A program made the position numbers and the translations under genes. A stretch of DNA of 64,000 nucleotides from Streptococcus sp. D7B5 (GTDB lineage: Bacteria > Bacillota > Bacilli > Lactobacillales > Streptococcaceae). The notes under the pieces are model-generated. The model was not told the DNA's origin. It saw only the letters and a list, made by a program, of their open reading frames with translations, and made no database searches. The stretch lies in assembly GCF_029691405.1 (NCBI RefSeq), contig NZ_CP121467.1:620001-684000 (forward strand), written 5' to 3'. Shown in pieces: positions 29,648-39,074 of the stretch (the first letter of the stretch is position 1; each line of letters begins with the position of its first letter).

Positions 29648-30706
29648 TTACTTACCTCCTTTAACTTGTTTTTTAGGTTTGACAAAGCGTTCGATAATAT
29701 AGTGAACGCTGACAAAGAAGATAATAGACGCTGTTACAATGCTAACAAGCTCAGACGGAACTTGTGCTGCGTTCATCCCCGGTGCTCCTACTTGCAAAAC
29801 TCCAAATAAGAAGGCTGCAAAGAGAATTCCAATTGGTGAATTTCCAGCAAGCAAACTAACTGCCATCCCGTTAAATCCGATAGCTAATGATGATCCCTGA
29901 ACGTAAACGTTTTGGAAGGTTCCAAGACCTTCGACAGCTCCACCAAGACCAGCCAAAGCACCAGAGATAATCATTGATAGAATGATTGTACGTTTTGCTG
30001 AAATACCAGCGTACTCTGAAGCGTGGGGATTGAGACCAACTGCGCGAATTTCAAAACCGAGAGTCGTTTTCTTGAGCAAGAACCAAATCACGCCAACAGC
30101 AATGATTGCAAAGAAGATTCCGATATTCATACGAGAATTTCCAGTCAACTCTGATAACCATGGGGTCTGGTATGTAGCGTTGGCACTAACACGAATCGTT
30201 GAGTCTGTACTTTGCATAATATCTTTAGGAAAGGCATGAATAAAGGCATTTCCCACATACAATACAATGTAGTTCATCATGATGGTCACAATGACCTCTG
30301 ACGTACCGAGATAGGCTCTGAGGATACCTGGAATTGCTCCAACAATTCCACCTGCGATCAAAGCAATGATCACTGTCAATGGAATCAAAACGAGACGAGG
30401 CATGTCTGGATTTGACAAGGCAAACCAACCACTGAGAATCCAGCCTGCAAGTGCTTGACCAGGAAGTCCAACGTTAAAGAAACCTGCTCGACTGGCAACT
30501 GCGAAACCTAGACCTATCAAGACAAGAGGACCCATGGCACGGAAAATTTCTCCAATCCCACGGAGGCTACCAAAAGCTGTATAGAACAACTCCTCATAGC
30601 CCCAGATAGCATCATATCCGAAGATCCACATGACAATGGCTCCGAGCAAGATTCCTAAGAATACGGAAATCAAGGGAACCGAAATTTGTTGTAACTTTTT
30701 AGACAT
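29648..30706 (-). CDS. Nucleoside ABC transporter permease, first subunit
   Basis: Second BPD_transp_2 permease, 352 residues from MSKKLQQIS, about ten hydrophobic segments, with FFNVGLPGQALAGW matching the family's N-G-EGQ-like motif. The start codon overlaps the end of the ATPase gene by eight bases (ATGTCTAA), and the next permease starts two bases after its stop, a fully coupled arrangement. Confidence 0.92.
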   Translation of the reverse strand: MSKKLQQISVPLISVFLGILLGAIVMWIFGYDAIWGYEELFYTAFGSLRGIGEIFRAMGPLVLIGLGFAVASRAGFFNVGLPGQALAGWILSGWFALSNPDMPRLVLIPLTVIIALIAGGIVGAIPGILRAYLGTSEVIVTIMMNYIVLYVGNAFIHAFPKDIMQSTDSTIRVSANATYQTPWLSELTGNSRMNIGIFFAIIAVGVIWFLLKKTTLGFEIRAVGLNPHASEYAGISAKRTIILSMIISGALAGLGGAVEGLGTFQNVYVQGSSLAIGFNGMAVSLLAGNSPIGILFAAFLFGVLQVGAPGMNAAQVPSELVSIVTASIIFFVSVHYIIERFVKPKKQVKGGK

Positions 30707-32234
30707 CACTCTTCTCCTTTCCCAAGTTTCCACCTGCCATCAAGACACCAAGTTCTTGTTTGTTAGTCGTTTCTGGCGATACAATACCTTGAATCTTACC
30801 ATCGTGAATAACAGCAATTCGGTCTGAGACATTTAAAATCTCATCCAATTCAAAGCTGACAACAAGGACAGCCTTACCGTTATCACGCTCTTCAATCAAA
30901 CGTTTGTGGATATATTCAATGGCACCGACATCCAAACCACGAGTTGGTTGGCTGACGATAAGGAGATCAGGATCACGATCAATCTCACGAGCGATAATCG
31001 CTTTTTGTTGATTTCCTCCTGAAAGAGCTGCTGCTGGAACAAATTCGCTTGCCGCACGGACGTCAAATTCTTCCATCAATTTCTTGGCATGTGAAGTGAT
31101 ATTGGCATAGTTCAAGATACCATTCTTGCTGAGTGGTTCTTTGTAGTAGGTTTGAAGAGCAATATTTTCTGAAATCATCATCTCCAAAATCAAGCCATCC
31201 CGGTGACGATCCTCAGGAACGTGCCCCACGCTTAGTTCTGTAATTTGTCGAGGATGCATTCCCACAATTGATTTGCCTTTTAATTCAACGCTACCTGACT
31301 CAATCTTACGAAGACCTGTAATGGCTTGAATGAGTTCAGATTGACCATTGCCATCAATACCTGCAATACCGACAATCTCACCAGCACGAACATCCAAAGA
31401 AAGATTCTTCACAGCTGGTACACCGCGGTTTTCATTGACAACCAAGTCTTTGATAGACAAGACCACTTCTTTGGGTTGTGGTGCCTGTTTTTCCGTTTTA
31501 AAGGAGACTGAGCGTCCAACCATCATTTCTGCCAAGTCCGCATTTGTTGCCCCTGCGATTTCAACTGTCTGGATTGATTTCCCACGACGGATAACCGTGA
31601 CTCGATTGGATACCGCACGAATCTCATCCAGTTTATGGGTAATCAAAATGATAGACTTCCCTTCTTTGACAAGGTTTTTCATGATTGCCATCAACTCATC
31701 AATCTCTGAAGGAGTCAATACGGCTGTAGGTTCGTCAAAGATAAGGATATCAGCACCACGATAGAGTGTTTTCAAGATCTCTACACGTTGTTGGGCACCA
31801 ACGGAAATATCCGCCACCTTAGCAGCTGGATCCACTGCCAAACCATAACGTTCAGAAAGAGCCTTGATTTCTTTAGTAGCACCAGCTATATCTAGAACAC
31901 CATTTTTAGTGATTTCACTCCCTAAAATGATATTCTCAGCTACTGTAAAAGCTTCAACCAACATGAAATGTTGGTGAACCATCCCAATTCCAAGACCAGC
32001 GGCTTTAGATGGTGAGTCTAGTTTTACAACCTGACCATTCACCACAATTTCACCACTCGTTGGTTCAAGAAGTCCTGCCAGCATATTCATCAGAGTGGAT
32101 TTACCCGCTCCATTTTCTCCTAAAAGTGCATGGATTTCACCTTTTCGCAGTTGCAAGTTGATTTTGTCGTTTGCTACAAATTCACCAAACACCTTGGTAA
32201 TATCCCGCATCTCAATGACATTTTCGTGTGCCAT
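30699..32234 (-). CDS. Nucleoside ABC transporter ATPase, two ABC domains
   Basis: 511-residue tandem ATPase of the sugar/nucleoside type. First domain: Walker A GENGAGKST, signature ISVGAQQRVE, Walker B ILIFDEPTAVL. Second domain: degenerate Walker A GIDGNGQSE, signature LSGGNQQKAI and RGLDVG. This asymmetry is normal for RbsA/YufO-like proteins. It follows pnrA after a 136-base gap that contains two consecutive hairpins. Confidence 0.95.
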   Translation of the reverse strand: MAHENVIEMRDITKVFGEFVANDKINLQLRKGEIHALLGENGAGKSTLMNMLAGLLEPTSGEIVVNGQVVKLDSPSKAAGLGIGMVHQHFMLVEAFTVAENIILGSEITKNGVLDIAGATKEIKALSERYGLAVDPAAKVADISVGAQQRVEILKTLYRGADILIFDEPTAVLTPSEIDELMAIMKNLVKEGKSIILITHKLDEIRAVSNRVTVIRRGKSIQTVEIAGATNADLAEMMVGRSVSFKTEKQAPQPKEVVLSIKDLVVNENRGVPAVKNLSLDVRAGEIVGIAGIDGNGQSELIQAITGLRKIESGSVELKGKSIVGMHPRQITELSVGHVPEDRHRDGLILEMMISENIALQTYYKEPLSKNGILNYANITSHAKKLMEEFDVRAASEFVPAAALSGGNQQKAIIAREIDRDPDLLIVSQPTRGLDVGAIEYIHKRLIEERDNGKAVLVVSFELDEILNVSDRIAVIHDGKIQGIVSPETTNKQELGVLMAGGNLGKEKSDV

Positions 32235-32299
32235 ATGCTCTTCCTTTCAGAGGTTTATTTTATTTCAATAAAACCTGCTAATCACATTAACAAGCTCTA

Positions 32300-32356
32300 T
32301 TGAGACAAAAATTGCCTCAATTCTTAAAGAAGCGACCAATGGCCGCTTCCTAAGAA
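32300..32356 (-). promoter_or_regulatory. Tandem hairpins between pnrA and the ATPase gene
   Basis: First hairpin 32321-32356: TTCTTA/TAAGAA plus GAAGCG/CGCTTC plus CC/GG with small mismatches. Second hairpin 32300-32320: TTGAG-CA/TG-CTCAA. Neither has a strong T tract. Such structures after a binding-protein gene commonly stabilise its mRNA 3' end or act as partial terminators, giving more lipoprotein than transporter. Confidence 0.6.
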
Positions 32357-32370
32357 ATGACTTTTATCCA

Positions 32371-33426
32371 TTATTTTTCAGGAACTTTTACGCTTCCGTC
32401 AAGGATTTTAGCTTTTGCATCTTCAACAGCTTTTTTACCTTCTTCTGAAAGGTTTGTTACTGCTAGCTCAACCCCTTTATCTTTCAATGAGTAAACAATC
32501 ACTTGTCCACCAGGGAATTCACCTTTTTCTGTTTTGTTGGCAATATCTTTTACAGTTGTACCAACTTGTTTCAATGTAGATACAAGAACAAAGTTAGATT
32601 CTTTACCATCTTTAGAAGTGTATTTACCTTCTGCTGCTTGGTCACGGTCTACACCGATAACCCAAACTTTTTCGTTTTCATTTTTGTTTTCGTTCAATGA
32701 TTTTGCTTCAGCAAAGACACCAGCACCTGTACCACCAGCTGCTTGGTAGACAACGTCTGCACCGGCAGCGTATTGAGCTGCTGCAATTGTTTTACCTTTG
32801 GCAGCATCACCAAATGAACCAGCGTAGTCAACTTGGACTTTGATAGATGGGTCTACTGACTCAACACCAGCTTTGAATCCAGCTGCAAAACGTGAAATAA
32901 CTTCAGATTCGATACCACCTACAAAACCAACTTGTTTTGTTTTCGTAGTTTTCGCTGCTGCAACACCAGCAAGGTAAGCTGCTTCGTTATCCGCAAATCT
33001 TACGCTCGCAACATTATTTTGACCTTCAATCACATCATCAATCAAGACATAGTTTAGGTCAGAGTGGTCTTTTGCTGCTTCCTCAACTGCATTGTGAAGG
33101 GCAAAACCAACACCGAAGATCAGGTTGTAACTTCCAGCCGCTTGTTGCAAGTTGTTAGCATAGTCTGCTTCGCTTGTTGATTGGAAGTAAGTGTAACCTT
33201 TATCTTTAGAAAGATTGTGTTCTTTACCCCAGTCTTGCAAACCTTCCCAAGCTGATTGGTTAAATGATTTATCATCAACACCACCAGTATCTGTTACGAT
33301 TGCTGCTTTGGTCTTCATTTCTGATGAAGATGAAGCTGCGTTACGAGAAGAGCGGTTACCACATGCAGCAAGTCCAACTGCTGCTACTGCAACTAGACCA
33401 AGGCCTAGCCATTGTTTCTTGTTCAT
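32371..33426 (-). CDS. pnrA: Nucleoside-binding lipoprotein (BmpA/PnrA family)
   Basis: Surface lipoprotein that captures nucleosides for the ABC importer. The 351-residue precursor starts at MNKKQWLGLG (GGAGG upstream) and has a signal peptide with lipobox LAAC; Cys22 is the lipidated residue. The mature domain begins VTDTGGVDDKSFNQSAWEG, typical of BmpA/TmpC/PnrA. It lies in the middle of the salvage operon, after cdd. The pneumococcal homologue binds purine and pyrimidine nucleosides. Confidence 0.94.
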   Translation of the reverse strand: MNKKQWLGLGLVAVAAVGLAACGNRSSRNAASSSSEMKTKAAIVTDTGGVDDKSFNQSAWEGLQDWGKEHNLSKDKGYTYFQSTSEADYANNLQQAAGSYNLIFGVGFALHNAVEEAAKDHSDLNYVLIDDVIEGQNNVASVRFADNEAAYLAGVAAAKTTKTKQVGFVGGIESEVISRFAAGFKAGVESVDPSIKVQVDYAGSFGDAAKGKTIAAAQYAAGADVVYQAAGGTGAGVFAEAKSLNENKNENEKVWVIGVDRDQAAEGKYTSKDGKESNFVLVSTLKQVGTTVKDIANKTEKGEFPGGQVIVYSLKDKGVELAVTNLSEEGKKAVEDAKAKILDGSVKVPEK

Positions 33427-33516
33427 TACTGAACCTCCTAAATAAGATGTGCAACGATGTTGCAAGTATGGATTGGTTGGCCACAAGGACCACAGCCACT
33501 ACAAGAGCGGCCCAGA

Positions 33517-33906
33517 CTAATTTAAGTCTGTAAATGAGTATGGAAGTAACTCCCCGACCGTCATCTCGACCGTCGATTTATCTTTAGCGACTAAAGTCAC
33601 TTTTAGATCTTGTTCAAAAAATTCAACCATGACCTGGCGGCAAGCACCACATGGCGAGATGGGTTTTTCAGTTTGTCCGTAGACAATCAATTCTGAAAAT
33701 TCCCGTTTCCCCTCAGAGACTGCCTTGAAGATAGCTGTACGTTCCCCACAGTTAGTCAAGGGATAACTAGCATTCTCGATGTTCACACCTGTATAAATAC
33801 TACCATCCTTGGCTACTAAAACAGCTCCGATAGGAAAGTGAGAATAGGGCACGTAGGCATTCTTGCTGGTTTCAATTGCTAGTTCAATTAACTCAGTAGT
33901 CGCCAT
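33517..33906 (-). CDS. cdd: Cytidine deaminase
   Basis: Zinc hydrolase turning cytidine/deoxycytidine into uridine/deoxyuridine. 129 residues; zinc ligands Cys53 (with catalytic Glu55 in TNCGERTA), Cys86 and Cys89 in PCGACRQ, the tetrameric-type arrangement. Its start overlaps the deoC stop by 14 bases. It feeds uridine/deoxyuridine to the phosphorylase encoded upstream. Confidence 0.97.
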   Translation of the reverse strand: MATTELIELAIETSKNAYVPYSHFPIGAVLVAKDGSIYTGVNIENASYPLTNCGERTAIFKAVSEGKREFSELIVYGQTEKPISPCGACRQVMVEFFEQDLKVTLVAKDKSTVEMTVGELLPYSFTDLN

Positions 33907-34555
33907 CAGCCAATTCTCCTTTTAAGATTGCTACACCAGCGGATGTTCCAATACGAGTAGCACCTGCTTCCACAAAAGCGACAGCATCCGCATATGAACG
34001 AGCTCCACCAGCTGCCTTAACTCCCATATCTGGTCCGACTGTTTTACGCATCAACTGAACATCCTCAATAGTGGCACCACCAGTTGAAAATCCAGTTGAT
34101 GTTTTGACAAAGTCAGCGCCTGCTTTCTGGGATAATTGGCAAGCCACAACCTTTTCATCGTCTGTCAACAAGCAAGCTTCAATAATGACCTTCACCAACT
34201 TGTCACCACTTGCTTCTACGACAGCACGGATGTCCGATTCAACTAAATCCAGATTGCCTGATTTGAGAGCACCGACATTGATAACCATATCAATCTCATC
34301 TGCACCATTTTGGACAGCTTCTTTTGTTTCAAAAGCTTTCACAGCTGAAGTTGTTGCTCCCAAAGGAAAACCTACTACTGTACAAACTTTTACATCTGAG
34401 CCTTCAAGCCCTGTTTTCGCATGTTTCACCCATGTGGGATTAACACAAACGCTGGCAAAGTCATACTCACGCGCTTCAGATAGCAAACAATCAATTTGTT
34501 CTTGGCTTGCATCTTGCTTTAAAAGCGTATGATCAATATATTTATTTAACTTCAT
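33893..34555 (-). CDS. deoC: Deoxyribose-phosphate aldolase
   Basis: Class I aldolase splitting deoxyribose-5-phosphate into glyceraldehyde-3-phosphate and acetaldehyde. 220 residues; Schiff-base Lys151 in [10 protein letters not shown], with Asp89 and Lys122 in the expected strands. It lies between pdp and cdd, linking nucleoside cleavage to central carbon metabolism. Confidence 0.97.
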   Translation of the reverse strand: MKLNKYIDHTLLKQDASQEQIDCLLSEAREYDFASVCVNPTWVKHAKTGLEGSDVKVCTVVGFPLGATTSAVKAFETKEAVQNGADEIDMVINVGALKSGNLDLVESDIRAVVEASGDKLVKVIIEACLLTDDEKVVACQLSQKAGADFVKTSTGFSTGGATIEDVQLMRKTVGPDMGVKAAGGARSYADAVAFVEAGATRIGTSAGVAILKGELADGDY

Positions 34556-34574
34556 ATTCGGATTCTCCCTGGTT

Positions 34575-35852
34575 TTATGAGATAATTTCTATAATTTCTC
34601 GTAAACTTTGCACTCCATCATTTATTTTAACATATTTTTGAAATTCTGTAACTAGTTCAGAAGAAATTTTTCCATTTGTATAAACTTTTGCAACAATTTC
34701 CCCTTTTTGAACGGAGTCTCCAACCTTCTTCTCAAAAACAATCCCTGTTTCATAGTCCAAGTCATCAGACTTGATTGCACGACCAGCTCCTAGTCTCATG
34801 GCATAGAGGCCAAATTCCATTGCAGGAAGAGCTGAAATAACACCCGTATCTTGAGCTGGAATTTCCACCACATGGGCAACTTTGACGGGGCGATAAAGAT
34901 CTTCTAAATCACCGCCTTGTGCTGTTACCATTTCTTCAAACTTAGCCAGTGCTTGGCCATTTTCCAGGTGTTGACGGATTTCCTCGATCGTTTTCTCAAC
35001 ATCAGCCAATCCAAGCATAATCTGAGCTAACTCGCAGATAAAGTGACTAATATCTTCTCGACCTTTTCCTTGAAGAATCTCGATTGCCTCAAGGATTTCG
35101 AGACGATTGCCAATGGCTCGTCCCAAGGGTTGGCTCATATCGGTAATAACTGCTACCGTCTTTCGACCAACTGCCTTACCAAGATCCACCATGGTTTGAG
35201 CCAATTCGCGTGCCTCATCAACCGTCTTCATAAAGGCACCCTCACCGACCGTTACATCTAGCAAAATGGCATCCGCTCCTGCAGCAATTTTCTTGCTCAT
35301 CACCGAACTCGCAATCAAAGGAATCGTGTCGACAGTTGCGGTCACATCTCGGAGGGCATAGAGAAGTTTATCTGCTTTAACCAGCTGATCTGACTGCCCA
35401 ATGACAGATACACCAATGTCCTGTACCTGACGAATGAAATCCTCTTGACTTCGCTCGACTTGGTAGCCCTTAATGGATTCCAATTTATCAATTGTCCCAC
35501 CAGTATGGCCGAGACCTCGACCACTCATCTTAGCAACAGGCACGCCGAAACTCGCAACAAGGGGAGCCAAAATCAAGGTCACCTTATCACCTACACCACC
35601 AGTCGAATGCTTGTCAACTTTAACCCCATCAATAGCTGACAAATCAAACTCCTGACCTGTTTTAACCATATTCATCGTCAGATCAGAAATCTCACGTGTG
35701 GTCATTCCTTTAAAATAAACAGCCATAGCAAAAGCAGACATTTGATAATCTGGAACAGTTCCAGCCACATAGCCTTCTACCAACCATTTGATTTCAGCCG
35801 TAGTCAGTTCTTGACCATCTCGTTTCTTTTGGATTAAATCAACTGCTCTCAT
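34575..35852 (-). CDS. pdp: Pyrimidine-nucleoside phosphorylase
   Basis: Phosphorolyses uridine, thymidine and deoxyuridine to base plus (deoxy)ribose-1-phosphate. 425 residues with the family motifs [12 protein letters not shown] and [17 protein letters not shown]. Often annotated deoA; the broad-specificity pyrimidine type is usual in Firmicutes. The ATG overlaps the stop of the methyltransferase gene by four bases (ATGA). Confidence 0.95.
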   Translation of the reverse strand: MRAVDLIQKKRDGQELTTAEIKWLVEGYVAGTVPDYQMSAFAMAVYFKGMTTREISDLTMNMVKTGQEFDLSAIDGVKVDKHSTGGVGDKVTLILAPLVASFGVPVAKMSGRGLGHTGGTIDKLESIKGYQVERSQEDFIRQVQDIGVSVIGQSDQLVKADKLLYALRDVTATVDTIPLIASSVMSKKIAAGADAILLDVTVGEGAFMKTVDEARELAQTMVDLGKAVGRKTVAVITDMSQPLGRAIGNRLEILEAIEILQGKGREDISHFICELAQIMLGLADVEKTIEEIRQHLENGQALAKFEEMVTAQGGDLEDLYRPVKVAHVVEIPAQDTGVISALPAMEFGLYAMRLGAGRAIKSDDLDYETGIVFEKKVGDSVQKGEIVAKVYTNGKISSELVTEFQKYVKINDGVQSLREIIEIIS

Positions 35853-36439
35853 TCTTTCACACTTCTAAGGATATAATATCCCTTATCTTTCTTTACAATT
35901 TCACAACTTCCAAAAACGTCTTCCATCTTATTTCTAGCACTTGGAGCCCCTTGTTTTTTCTGAATGACGATGGTTAAATCTCCTCCGTCTTTCAAGAAAT
36001 CTCTGCTCTTTTCGATAATCTCATGAACAACCTGTTTGCCCGCTCGAATCGGCGGATTGGAAATAACATGGTCAAACTTCCCTTCAACTTGTTCATAGAT
36101 ATTGGATTGGAAAATCGTTGCTTCTACTTTATTACGTTCAGCATTTTGTCGCGCTAGGTCCAAGGCACGATTATTGATATCGACCATGGTTACCTGAGCT
36201 CCATAAGCCTTGGCTAACGACAAACCCAATGGCCCATAACCACAACCCACATCAAGGACCTTCTCTCCTTCATTGACCTCTAGGCACTTAAGCAAGAGCT
36301 GACTCCCAAAGTCAACCATTTTCTTGCTGAAAACACCCGCATCCGTCAAAAAGGTCATGTTTTCTCCCAACAACTCCACTCTCAACTCATGAATGTCGTG
36401 AGCAGCATCAGGATTTTCTGCATAATACATTTTACTCAT
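35849..36439 (-). CDS. Class I SAM-dependent methyltransferase, RsmC-like
   Basis: 196 residues. SAM motif I DVGCGYGPLGLSLA, acidic loop VDINNRALDLA and the N-methylation motif SNPPIRAG (NPP[FYI]) place it with RsmC/RlmG-type small-domain methyltransferases that modify guanine in rRNA; the exact target is unknown. It is the first gene of the nucleoside-salvage operon. The ATG lies six bases after the extended -10 TGGTAAAAT and has no Shine-Dalgarno, so translation is probably leaderless; a second ATG three codons in is an alternative start. Confidence 0.85.
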   Translation of the reverse strand: MSKMYYAENPDAAHDIHELRVELLGENMTFLTDAGVFSKKMVDFGSQLLLKCLEVNEGEKVLDVGCGYGPLGLSLAKAYGAQVTMVDINNRALDLARQNAERNKVEATIFQSNIYEQVEGKFDHVISNPPIRAGKQVVHEIIEKSRDFLKDGGDLTIVIQKKQGAPSARNKMEDVFGSCEIVKKDKGYYILRSVKE

Positions 36440-36445
36440 AAAACT

Positions 36446-36475
36446 ATTTTACCATAATTTGGCTTGAATTGTAAA
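36446..36475 (-). promoter_or_regulatory. Promoter of the nucleoside-salvage operon
   Basis: Minus-strand TTTACA (complement of 36470-36475), 18 bases, extended -10 TGGTAAAAT (hexamer complement of 36446-36451), then AGTTTT and the ATG: a leaderless-type promoter. Confidence 0.6.
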
Positions 36476-36485
36476 TCGTTTACAA
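36469..36485 (-). promoter_or_regulatory. Operator-like dyad over the -35 of the salvage operon
   Basis: Perfect seven-base arms TTGTAAA / TTTACAA around TCG. One arm is the -35 hexamer, so a bound protein would block polymerase. The central CG with T/A-rich arms looks LacI-family-like, but the half-site spacing is one base longer than a standard cre. The regulator is unknown. Confidence 0.5.
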
Positions 36486-36500
36486 AGTGATGATCAAATG

Positions 36501-36523
36501 AAAAAGACTGAAGAATCCTAGTC
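36501..36523 (-). terminator. Terminator of the 134-residue membrane protein gene
   Basis: GACT-GGA stem with one bulged A and GACT/AGTC base (36506-36523), followed by five T on the minus strand. Confidence 0.5.
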
Positions 36524-36641
36524 AAAAAACCTTTTCTTCAATCTCTTTCAATTATTAGAAATACATTACAATCTATCGGGAACTACAAATTATCATAGTC
36601 AGGAAAAAACAGTTCGTCTGCAATCGGGCGCATTTTTATTA

Positions 36642-37046
36642 CTATTTCTTAACCTTAAAATACTTTATTATCAACAAGATTCCCAATATGATGTTTAGAT
36701 AAAAACCCAACTGATAAGTTTGTGTCAAGATTTCCAAACTTGTCCAAAGTCGTATCAAATCTTCTAGTGACATACGGAATAGATATCCTTCTGTAGCAAT
36801 CCACAAAATCAAAAATAGATAACTACCAGCAGCAAGCCATTTCATCCACCGTTTTTTTAGTAGCCAAGCAATCAAGAGCGAACAGATAAAGACAACTGTT
36901 ACAATGGCATGTTCCATCAAAAAAGTAAAACCGTAATAGGTTTCTACAAAGCGTCTACCATTATCCGCATTCGCTCCCCTTATAAAAGGTAGTGCAAAAC
37001 TTAAAATAAAACAGAGTTCCAATATATAACGTTTTAAGATTTTCAT
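36642..37046 (-). CDS. Unknown four-helix membrane protein
   Basis: Not recognised. 134 residues, four hydrophobic segments (about 9-24, 44-63, 68-88, 108-128), basic ends. GGAGG lies upstream of the ATG. The promoter is TTGATG-17-TATAAT (complement of 37180-37185 and 37157-37162), leaving a leader of about 105 bases in which I see no recognisable riboswitch. Single-gene unit. Confidence 0.65.
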   Translation of the reverse strand: MKILKRYILELCFILSFALPFIRGANADNGRRFVETYYGFTFLMEHAIVTVVFICSLLIAWLLKKRWMKWLAAGSYLFLILWIATEGYLFRMSLEDLIRLWTSLEILTQTYQLGFYLNIILGILLIIKYFKVKK

Positions 37047-37156
37047 GACACACCTCCAATAAATTGTGAACCAAAAAGCTCACTTTTAATAACTGATAAG
37101 TCTTCAGAAACCATTCCCTATCTCATCATTAAATTATTCAACCTCCATCTACCTCT

Positions 37157-37185
37157 ATTATACGATATTGACTTACTACCATCAA
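37157..37185 (-). promoter_or_regulatory. Promoter of the 134-residue membrane protein gene
   Basis: Minus-strand TTGATG, 17-base spacer, TATAAT. Confidence 0.6.
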
Positions 37186-37247
37186 GAAACCGCTTTATCT
37201 TTTTAGCTTTTTATGGTATGATAAACAAAATATCTAGGGGAAAACAA

Positions 37248-38168
37248 ATGACCAACGAATTTTTACATTTTGAAAAAATCAGTCGCCAGACTTGGCAATC
37301 ATTGCATCGCAAAACAACCCCTCCCTTGACAGAGGAAGAGTTAGAATCCATCAAGAGTTTCAATGACCAGATTAGTCTACAGGACGTAACAGATGTCTAT
37401 CTTCCCCTAGTTCATCTTATCCATATTTACAAGCGCACCAAGGATGATTTGGCCTTTTCAAAAGGAATTTTTCTCCAACGCGAAAGTAAATCTCAGCCTT
37501 TTATCATTGGGGTTTCTGGTAGTGTTGCTGTGGGAAAATCAACTACTAGTCGCTTACTTCAGATTCTTTTATCACGTACTCTCCCGGATGCTACTGTAGA
37601 ATTGGTGACAACTGACGGTTTTCTCTATCCCAATCAAACCTTGATTGACCAAGATATCTTAAATCGCAAAGGTTTTCCTGAAAGTTATGATATGGAAACC
37701 TTGCTGAATTTTCTTGACCGCCTAAAGAATGGGCAAGATGTCGATATTCCTGTCTATTCTCATGAAGTGTATGACATCGTTCCTGGAGAGAAACAACGTG
37801 TCAAAGCTGCTGATTTTGTCATTGTCGAAGGCATCAATGTCTTTCAAAACCCTCAAAATGAGCGCCTTTACATTACTGATTTCTTTGATTTCTCCATCTA
37901 TGTGGATGCTGCTGTCGAGGACATTGAAAGCTGGTATCTGGATCGTTTCTTAAAGCTGCTCAGCTTTGCCCAAAATGATTCCAACAGCTACTACCACCGT
38001 TTTACTCAAATGCCAATTGGAGAAGTTGAAGCATTTGCTCACCAGGTTTGGACCAGCATTAATCTCACAAATCTACAAAACTATATCGAACCGACAAGGA
38101 ATCGCGCCGAGGTCATTCTCCACAAGACCAAAAACCATGAAATCGATGAAATTTACCTAAAAAAATAA
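37248..38168 (+). CDS. coaA: Pantothenate kinase, type I
   Basis: Phosphorylates pantothenate, the first committed step of coenzyme A synthesis. 306 residues from [10 protein letters not shown]; the start was chosen because AGGGGAA lies just upstream. Walker [13 protein letters not shown] (about 94-105) is the bacterial type I signature. An extended -10 TGGTATGAT (hexamer 37217-37222) lies upstream. rpsT follows with its own promoter. Confidence 0.96.
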   Translation: MTNEFLHFEKISRQTWQSLHRKTTPPLTEEELESIKSFNDQISLQDVTDVYLPLVHLIHIYKRTKDDLAFSKGIFLQRESKSQPFIIGVSGSVAVGKSTTSRLLQILLSRTLPDATVELVTTDGFLYPNQTLIDQDILNRKGFPESYDMETLLNFLDRLKNGQDVDIPVYSHEVYDIVPGEKQRVKAADFVIVEGINVFQNPQNERLYITDFFDFSIYVDAAVEDIESWYLDRFLKLLSFAQNDSNSYYHRFTQMPIGEVEAFAHQVWTSINLTNLQNYIEPTRNRAEVILHKTKNHEIDEIYLKK

Positions 38169-38174
38169 TTTCCC

Positions 38175-38203
38175 CTTGTCAAAACCTAAGTTTTCAGATA
38201 TAA
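38175..38203 (+). promoter_or_regulatory. rpsT promoter
   Basis: TTGTCA (38175-38180), 17-base spacer, TATAAT (38198-38203). Confidence 0.75.
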
Positions 38204-38235
38204 TAGTATAGTTAGTAAATATGGAGGTAAGAACA

Positions 38236-38472
38236 TTGGCAAACATTAAATCAGCTATCAAACGCGCTGAATTGAACGTTAAACAAAACGAAAAAAACTC
38301 AGCTCAAAAATCAGCTATGCGTACTGCTATCAAAGCTTTCGAAGCAAACCCTTCTGAAGAACTTTTCCGTGCTGCTAGCTCAGCTATCGACAAAGCAGAA
38401 ACTAAAGGTTTGATTCATAAAAACAAAGCAAGCCGCGATAAAGCTCGTCTTTCAGCTAAACTTGCTAAATAA
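38236..38472 (+). CDS. rpsT: 30S ribosomal protein S20
   Basis: 78-residue basic primary 16S-binding protein. The true start is the TTG at 38236 ([10 protein letters not shown]), eight bases after GGAGG; the in-frame ATG at 38221 overlaps that Shine-Dalgarno and is not the start. Rare start codons on rpsT are known to be used for autoregulation in other bacteria. Terminator follows. Confidence 0.97.
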
Positions 38473-38473
38473 G

Positions 38474-38499
38474 AAACAGTCCATAGAGGCTGTTTTTTT
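38474..38499 (+). terminator. rpsT terminator
   Basis: AAACAG-T-CC...GG-CTGTTT hairpin followed by seven T in all. Confidence 0.85.
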
Positions 38500-38524
38500 G
38501 TCCTCTAATCAGAAAAGGTAGAAA

Positions 38525-39058
38525 ATGAAAATCGCAATCATAGGATATTCTGGAGCCGGCAAGTCAACTCTAGCTGAAACGTTATCAAACTACTACTCTA
38601 TCCCCAAACTGCATATGGACACACTCCAATTTCAACCTGGTTGGCAAGACAGTGACCGCGAATGGATGTTGGGCGAGATGAAAAACTTTCTCACAAAGCA
38701 TGAAGCTTGGGTCATTGATGGTAACTACTCTTGGTGTTGCTATGAAGAAAGAATGCTGGAAGCTGACAAAATCATCTTTCTCAATTTTTCACCATGGACT
38801 TGTCTCTTTCGAGCCTTTAAACGGTATCTCACATACCGAGGCAAGGTCAGAGAAAGTATGGCTGCAGGTTGCCCTGAACGCTTTGACTGGGAATTTATCA
38901 GATGGATTCTCTGGGATGGGCGGACCAAAACTGCTAAAGAACGCTATCAACGGGTTCAAGAAACCTATCCAGAGAAAGTAATTGTCCTCCGGTCTCAAAA
39001 GGAGATGGACCACTTCTTAGAAAATCTCGCGCATAACAAGAAAAACCAACGTGTATAA
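38525..39058 (+). CDS. P-loop kinase-like protein (annotated FlaR / topology modulation)
   Basis: 177 residues with Walker A IIGYSGAGKST (4-14) and an adenylate-kinase-like layout; family members are often labelled 'DNA topology modulation protein FlaR', but direct evidence for that is thin. A substrate small-molecule kinase is an equally good reading. Trp-rich central part. The stop codon lies in the loop of the terminator shared with metG. Confidence 0.7.
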   Translation: MKIAIIGYSGAGKSTLAETLSNYYSIPKLHMDTLQFQPGWQDSDREWMLGEMKNFLTKHEAWVIDGNYSWCCYEERMLEADKIIFLNFSPWTCLFRAFKRYLTYRGKVRESMAAGCPERFDWEFIRWILWDGRTKTAKERYQRVQETYPEKVIVLRSQKEMDHFLENLAHNKKNQRV

Positions 39059-39070
39059 CGTTGGTTTTTT
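39041..39070. terminator. Bidirectional terminator between the kinase gene and metG
   Basis: AAAAACCAACG (39041-39051) / CGTTGGTTTTT (39059-39069); the plus-strand stop codon (39056-39058) lies in the loop. Confidence 0.85.
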
Positions 39071-39074
39071 GCTT

